Part shown: piece by piece, positions 46,554-50,440 of the stretch
Layout of the letters: the number at the start of each line of letters is the position of its first letter
Numbering within the stretch: position 1 is the first letter of the stretch
Assembly (NCBI GenBank): GCA_026710045.1
Contig: JAPORU010000061.1
Coordinates: 1 to 50,440 of the forward strand
Direction: 5' to 3'
DNA from: Aestuariivita sp.
GTDB lineage: Bacteria; Pseudomonadota; Alphaproteobacteria; Rhodobacterales; Rhodobacteraceae
DNA length: 50,440 bases
Notes under the pieces: model-generated
Told to the model about the DNA's origin: nothing
Database searches by the model: none
Seen by the model: only the letters and a program-made list of their open reading frames with translations
Translations under genes and position numbers: made by a program

Positions 46554-47235
46554 AGGACTTTCGTGATTCTAAATTGATTCGATTAACGGCGACTTCCGCC
46601 ACTCTGAGTATGTCATCGTCGCGCATGTAACCGGAGAGCAGTTCGTCTACGACCACGCCGTCCTTAACAGATGTATCGTGACGGGTTTCAATGGCTTGCA
46701 TGCATTTCCCGTTAAATGGACAGCCAACGGTTTCGATCTTTACAACCTTAAATTTCTCCATGGTTGCCTGAAATTGGTCTATTGCCCGATCATACCCTTC
46801 AACAAGTCCTGAGATTCCACGTGGAGGTTTGCGAAGCAGGCTTCGTTGTTGACTTATTTTCTGAGCTGTTTCACGGCCATGAAGCATGCGGTCATTAAAA
46901 TCCAAGAAACTCAATAGGCAGACGTTTTCGGCTTGGCGCGCAATGTCCGAGGCACAGTTGTCGAGGGTTTCCTCGCGTTTTCGCAGCAGGGCAAGAGCGG
47001 AGTCATAACGTTCGGCGGCTTGTCCGAGTTCGCGTCCTGCTTTGGATTGTTCATCGTTCTGAATACGCATTTCCTGACGGAGTGCGGTAAATTCCGCAAG
47101 CAAATCACGAAGATCGGGTTCTGGTGGTCGATTTTCGCGAACTTCGGATTCTTCGTCGGCAAATTGATCAATCCAAGAGCGAAAATCTCGTAAAATCCGG
47201 TTCTTCCAGTGGTCATGGTCATGGGCACTAGTCAT
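46540..47235 (-). CDS. GrpE-like nucleotide exchange factor of accessory Hsp70 operon
   Basis: A 231-residue GrpE-family protein. A long helical N-terminal part (about 40-150, coiled coil) precedes a GrpE-like beta domain with ETVGCPFNGKCMQAIETR (about 168-185), then GVVVDELLSGYMRDDDILRVAEVAVN, which corresponds to the conserved GTVxEELxxGYxxxDxVLRPAxVxV region. GrpE proteins release ADP from Hsp70. The ATG at 47235 overlaps the end of the J-like gene by 8 bases and has GGGAG six bases upstream. It is distinct from a housekeeping grpE by context. It is intact although its Hsp70 partner next door is broken. Confidence 0.85.
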   Translation of the reverse strand: MTSAHDHDHWKNRILRDFRSWIDQFADEESEVRENRPPEPDLRDLLAEFTALRQEMRIQNDEQSKAGRELGQAAERYDSALALLRKREETLDNCASDIARQAENVCLLSFLDFNDRMLHGRETAQKISQQRSLLRKPPRGISGLVEGYDRAIDQFQATMEKFKVVKIETVGCPFNGKCMQAIETRHDTSVKDGVVVDELLSGYMRDDDILRVAEVAVNRINLESRKSYERT

Positions 47236-47533
47236 CGATAACTCCCGAAGCTTCAATAAACGCGGTGAGGTTGGGATTGATATGTTCCTTTGATTGATTC
47301 GGTAAGAGTTTGTTCAGTGCGATGTGCCAGTCAGGTTCGGACCCGATGCCAAAAATGTTTGATTTAAGCTGGGAAAGTTGGTCTTTCAGCACTTTGTGTA
47401 CCTCGATAATTTTTTGACTGAACTCGGGTTCCCTTGTCGGTGGATGACGTTTGATGGGCTTCAGGTAGCGCTTTCGGATTTTATAATCAGTGGCATCATG
47501 GGAAATTCCGGGGATCATGAAATAGGTCAGCAT
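47228..47533 (-). CDS. J-domain-like protein with HPP in place of HPD
   Basis: A 101-residue protein whose first 60 residues follow a J-domain: YFMIPGISHDATDYKIRKRYLKPIKR (helices I-II), then HPPTREPE in the loop and a third helix IIEVHKVLKD. The invariant HPD that triggers Hsp70 ATP hydrolysis is HPP. I recall J-like proteins in comparable clusters with a PPDR-type loop, so this may be a lineage variant, here with a further D-to-T change. The C-terminal 40 residues have no known fold. AAAGGA lies 12 bases before the ATG. It is first in the four-gene operon. Confidence 0.72.
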   Translation of the reverse strand: MLTYFMIPGISHDATDYKIRKRYLKPIKRHPPTREPEFSQKIIEVHKVLKDQLSQLKSNIFGIGSEPDWHIALNKLLPNQSKEHINPNLTAFIEASGVIDD

Positions 47534-47584
47534 TATTGCGTAGCATCCTTTATCCGGTGTGGCGGATCGTTTCGTTGGATATCG

Positions 47585-47905
47585 TCAACGTGGCTGCACT
47601 TCCCCATCCAGAAGGCGCGTTTTGCGGGTCTTTTGCGCCTTGCGCACCCGCTTCACTGTCGTAGGACACTCAAGCACCTTCGCACTGTCCGTATCCGGTA
47701 GACTGCCTCCGTCACGGTTCCCATCTGCAAGCAACAGGATCTGCGCACGCGTTCGCAGGGTCCCGGGAGCCTGTGGCGTCCTCCACCCGATCCTGGAGAA
47801 ACGACCGTTCCTCAGGACCCGGGTCACAGGATACACTGTCCGACCGTTCGGATTCATGGGTTCTGCCGCATATGTTGTATCCCATGCCTGCGTCGGTTTC
47901 TTCAA
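47585..47905 (-). pseudogene. Remnant of an IS630-type transposase N-terminus
   Basis: The minus-strand frame contains RAQILLLADGNRDGGSLPD and AKVLECPTTVKRVRKA, which follow the helix-turn-helix start of IS630-family transposases (RARILLLAD... then a TTVERVRKR-like segment). The usual DDE catalytic domain is absent, and the sequence ends abruptly about 50 bp before the J-like gene. The rest of the frame is not conserved. I see no terminal inverted repeats or target duplications. It is best read as an eroded fragment. Confidence 0.55.
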
Positions 47906-47991
47906 CTTCCGTTCCGGTTCCTGCTCAGACCTATGGGAATTCTTTAATGTCTATGTGAGGCCACTCTATAACATTATGCCGAAGACATACA

Positions 47992-48390
47992 ATGCTTTTC
48001 ACTGTTTTAAACATGAATTCAATGTGGTTGGTATGCTCGGTGCAGGTCGCGAATCTAGCCTCCAAAGCGCTCGCGATGGCGCTGCGGGACCTGTCCGATC
48101 TTCGGGACGACCAGCATGGCTATCGGCCAGTCCTGTGCGATGCCTTCGTGGATCTCACACTGTGCGATGGCGCGTGTTACAAGATGACCAATTGGGAATC
48201 TATCGGGATGATGCCAGGCACGGACCGACCAGACCAGCGAAGGATTATTTCTGTTACATCCTTGGATCCTGACTGTCGCACTATGGCAACGCCGTTTTCT
48301 CGGCAGACTGGACGACAAATGTCCCGGACCCGAAGACGCAGGTCGCCTCGCAACACCTTGTACCGATACTTCGTTGATCAGACGATGTGA
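47992..48390 (+). pseudogene. Remnant of a DUF4338 (DruA-like) protein
   Basis: The segment VQVANLASKALAMALRDL, then HGYRPVLCDAFVD, CDGACYKMTNW and IGMMPG (about 48040-48235) follows the core of DUF4338 proteins, where I expect NLASxxL, YGYRPVLLETFVD and GTCYKAANW in this order. DUF4338 occurs near transposases and in DruA of Druantia defence systems. The N-terminal half is missing and the C-terminal part is not conserved, so the gene is a fragment. No other Druantia component is present. Confidence 0.6.
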
Positions 48391-48451
48391 TACCGATGGT
48401 AAAAGATGGTGACCGTCCGAATTATAAAGAGATTCGTTTATGCGGAAGGGA

Positions 48452-48468
48452 ACCGACTGTAAGTCGGT
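48452..48468 (+). repeat. Small inverted repeat before the SDR gene
   Basis: ACCGAC-TGTAA-GTCGGT forms a perfect 6-bp stem followed by GGGTTTTCTTC. It may be a weak terminator separating the mobile-element remnants from the SDR-thiolase operon. Confidence 0.4.
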
Positions 48469-48635
48469 GGGTTTTCTTCAACACATGGATACTAAACGGT
48501 ACCCCAGTCTAAATAATGGTTGCGGGTTGCCGTTTTCCTTCCTATCCTAGGCTCAAGCTTCCCGGAGCCGCAGCATTTGGTAATTTCACCACCCCTGAGA
48601 GGTGGCAAGCGTTGGTCGTTGCGAGATGAGACTTC

Positions 48636-49520
48636 ATGATTGATCTGACTGGTCGAGTGGCCCTGGTCACAGGGTCAGGTGCTGGCCTTGGAAAGCAACA
48701 CGCCTTGCTGTTGGCGCAGCGTGGGGCGCGGGTGGCTATCAACGACCTGAACCTTGACTCTGCACAGGCGGTCTCTGACGAAATCACGACTGCCGGTGGG
48801 CAGGCGATGGCTATTGCGGCTTCGGTATCCGATTTTGGCGCGATCCAGGCGATGGCGGATGATGTTCTGGGCCAGTGGGGTCAGATCGACATCCTGATCA
48901 ACAACGCCGGCATCCTGCGCGACAAAAGCTTCGGTAAAATGGATCTGGAAGACTTTCGGCTGGTGTTGGACGTGCACTTGATGGGGGCTGTGAACTGCAC
49001 CAAGGCGGTGTGGAACCACATGCGCGAACGCAACTATGGACGCATTGTGATGACTACTTCATCCTCGGGGCTCTACGGTAATTTCGGGCAATCAAACTAC
49101 GGGGCGGCCAAGATGGCGTTGGTGGGGCTGATGCAGACCCTGTCGATCGAAGGCGCGCGCAACAATATCCGCGTCAACTGTATCGCGCCCACTGCGGCGA
49201 CGGCGATGACCGACGGTCTGTTGCCCGAAGCTGAGCTTGATTTGTTGCGGCCTGAACTGGTTAGTCCGGGCGTCCTCACACTGGTTCGCGAAGATGCGCC
49301 AACACGGATGATCCTCTGTGCCGGGGCCGGGGCGTTTGAAAGCGCCAATGTGACGTTGACCCAAGGGACCTTTCTTGGCGCAGGGTCCGACATGCCGGAA
49401 CGTGTATTAGAAAATTGGGATGCGATCGTCGATCGAACCGACGAGGTCGTCCCACAATCCGGGCTTCATCAGGGTGATTTCGAACTCAATCATGCGGGAT
49501 TGAGTCGCGAAAGAGCGTGA
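48636..49520 (+). CDS. SDR-family oxidoreductase, hydroxyacyl-CoA dehydrogenase-like
   Basis: A 294-residue short-chain dehydrogenase. The nucleotide site is TGSGAGLGK (about 12-20), with Asp37 in INDL favouring NAD(H). NNAGILRD (89-96), Ser143-145, Tyr155 and Lys159 in YGAAK complete the catalytic set. The pattern with LRDKSFGKMDLEDF and the extended C-terminus is like the dehydrogenase domain of multifunctional beta-oxidation enzymes. The thiolase gene starts 2 bases after its stop, implying an operon for degrading an acyl-CoA. Third-position GC is visibly higher than in the genes to the left. Confidence 0.9.
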   Translation: MIDLTGRVALVTGSGAGLGKQHALLLAQRGARVAINDLNLDSAQAVSDEITTAGGQAMAIAASVSDFGAIQAMADDVLGQWGQIDILINNAGILRDKSFGKMDLEDFRLVLDVHLMGAVNCTKAVWNHMRERNYGRIVMTTSSSGLYGNFGQSNYGAAKMALVGLMQTLSIEGARNNIRVNCIAPTAATAMTDGLLPEAELDLLRPELVSPGVLTLVREDAPTRMILCAGAGAFESANVTLTQGTFLGAGSDMPERVLENWDAIVDRTDEVVPQSGLHQGDFELNHAGLSRERA

Positions 49521-49522
49521 TT

Positions 49523-50440
49523 ATGCGTGACGCGGTTATCGTCTCGACGGCGCGGACCCCGATTGGTCGGGCTTACAAGGGTGCATTCAATGCGACACCA
49601 GCTCCATCTCTGGCCGCTCCCGTGCTGCGCGCAGCGGTTGAACGTGCCAAGATTGATCCCGGCTCGATTGACGACGTGATCCTGGGCTGTTCGCTGCCAC
49701 AGGGACATCAATCAACAATCGGCCGGACAGCCGCGCTGCGTGCGGGCTTCCCTGTCACAGTGTCCGGAATGACCATGGACCGGCAATGTTCCTCTGGGCT
49801 GATGACCATTGCCACGGCAGCCAAACAGGTGATTGTGGACCGCATGGATATAGTGGTTGCGGGCGGTGTCGAATCCATCTCGCTGGTGCAGACAAACGAT
49901 CTGCGGGTCGATTCCGACCCGGAGCTTCTGGCGATGCATGATGACACCTATATGCCAATGATCGATACGGCGGAAACCGTTGCCGATCGCTATGAAATTT
50001 CGCGGGATCGCCAGGACACCTATGGTCTGCAATCACAACAGCGCACCGCTGCCGCACAGGCGGCTTGCCGGTTTGATGACGAAATCATTCCCACAACGGC
50101 GACGAAGATCGTCGTGGACAAGGAAACCGGTATGACATCGACCGAGACGGTTATTCTGACTAGGGACGAAGGAAACCGGCCGGGTACGACCCTGGACGGG
50201 CTAGGCGGTCTGCGCACCGTGCGCGAAAATGGCTCGATCACCGCAGGCAATGCCAGCCAACTGTCGGACGGTGCCTCCGCTGCGGTGGTGATGGAAGCCA
50301 AACTGGCAGAGCGGCAGGGCCTTCAGCCGCTCGGACGGTATGTCGGCATAGCCGTCGCAGGTACCAAGCCCGATGAAATGGGTATTGGCCCCGTCTTTGC
50401 GGTTCCGAAACTGCTCGAGCGGTTCGGGCTTGGTGTCGAC
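49523..50440 (+). CDS. Thiolase (acetyl-CoA acyltransferase), partial at window end
   Basis: The first 306 codons of a thiolase, cut by the window edge with no stop seen. The product starts MRDAVIVSTARTPIGRAYKG, and the nucleophile Cys89 lies in MDRQCSSGL. Further on, AGGVESIS and GNASQLSDGASAAVVM match the family's conserved segments; the C-terminal His and Cys motifs fall outside. It should cleave 3-oxoacyl-CoA with CoA. AAAGAG precedes the ATG. Together with the SDR gene it probably belongs to a fatty-acid or similar acyl-CoA degradation operon continuing to the right. Confidence 0.93.
   Translation, partial: MRDAVIVSTARTPIGRAYKGAFNATPAPSLAAPVLRAAVERAKIDPGSIDDVILGCSLPQGHQSTIGRTAALRAGFPVTVSGMTMDRQCSSGLMTIATAAKQVIVDRMDIVVAGGVESISLVQTNDLRVDSDPELLAMHDDTYMPMIDTAETVADRYEISRDRQDTYGLQSQQRTAAAQAACRFDDEIIPTTATKIVVDKETGMTSTETVILTRDEGNRPGTTLDGLGGLRTVRENGSITAGNASQLSDGASAAVVMEAKLAERQGLQPLGRYVGIAVAGTKPDEMGIGPVFAVPKLLERFGLGVD

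Noticed and set aside
48040-48245. A Druantia anti-phage system
   Set aside because: Only a fragment of a DruA/DUF4338-like protein is present, with no helicase or other Druantia components nearby.
47559-48272. Plus-strand 237-codon open frame in the remnant region
   Set aside because: It is antisense to the transposase-like fragment and out of frame with the DUF4338-like block; composition is Arg/Ser-rich as in shadow frames.

Overview
The window reads as a chromosomal segment of an alphaproteobacterium, most likely in or near the Rhodospirillales, of moderate GC (about 50 percent by eye). Markers for this are an E1-beta pyruvate dehydrogenase subunit with its own lipoyl domain in a pdhA-pdhB-pdhC operon divergent from an ftsB-like gene, a GEAS-type thiamine-diphosphate motif in acetolactate synthase, a Bpt-type aminoacyl-tRNA-protein transferase, and a bactofilin/M23 peptidase pair. 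No rRNA, tRNA, CRISPR array or intact insertion sequence was seen. Several genes are visibly decaying, so the genome seems to be losing accessory functions.

Layout. 1-1624 holds no supportable gene. 1625-8023 (+): PBP1A, release factor 2, an amidase-signature enzyme and a DUF2189-like membrane protein. 8149-9306 (-): a Rieske oxygenase alpha subunit. 9987-11241 (+): a dead copy of an AAA+ ATPase whose intact paralogue lies at 28074-29360. 11538-12269 (+): a glutamine amidotransferase. 12352-14730 (-): ilvI-ilvH behind a leader with a promoter-like sequence and a strong intrinsic terminator (probable attenuator). 15052-17258 (-): a NarL-type response regulator and a Cache histidine kinase, divergent from a three-gene TRAP transporter (17379-21941). 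22036-22854 (-): bpt. 23529-26604 (+): glnE and a small overlapping gene. 26869-27561 (-): an M48 peptidase. 28074-30348 (+): the intact ATPase, then cysE. 30634-34401 (-): pdhABC. 34987-35286 (+): ftsB-like. 35402-37264 (-): a MobA-like aromatic monooxygenase. 37953-39149 (-): pgk. 39283-40333 (+): two overlapping cyclophilins. 40724-42614 (-): M23 peptidase and bactofilin. 42784-44212 (-): metF and a hotdog thioesterase, divergent from metR (44301-45218) across a perfect MetR-box match.

45321-47533 (-) is a compact accessory chaperone operon: J-domain-like protein, GrpE-like exchange factor, Hsp70, zinc-ribbon/repeat protein. Its Hsp70 gene has lost most of its interior and carries substitutions in both ATP phosphate-binding loops. 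Next come remnants that resemble an IS630-type transposase and a DUF4338 (DruA-like) protein (47585-48390). Beyond them starts a more GC-rich block with an SDR dehydrogenase and a thiolase that runs off the window end.

Most of the window is biosynthetic and housekeeping: branched-chain amino acids, cysteine, methionine/folate, pyruvate oxidation, cell wall, nitrogen control. The accessory items of most interest are the decaying Hsp70 operon, the ATPase/pseudogene pair, the ilvI leader, and the Cache two-component/TRAP unit with an inverted repeat at the dctP ribosome binding site.
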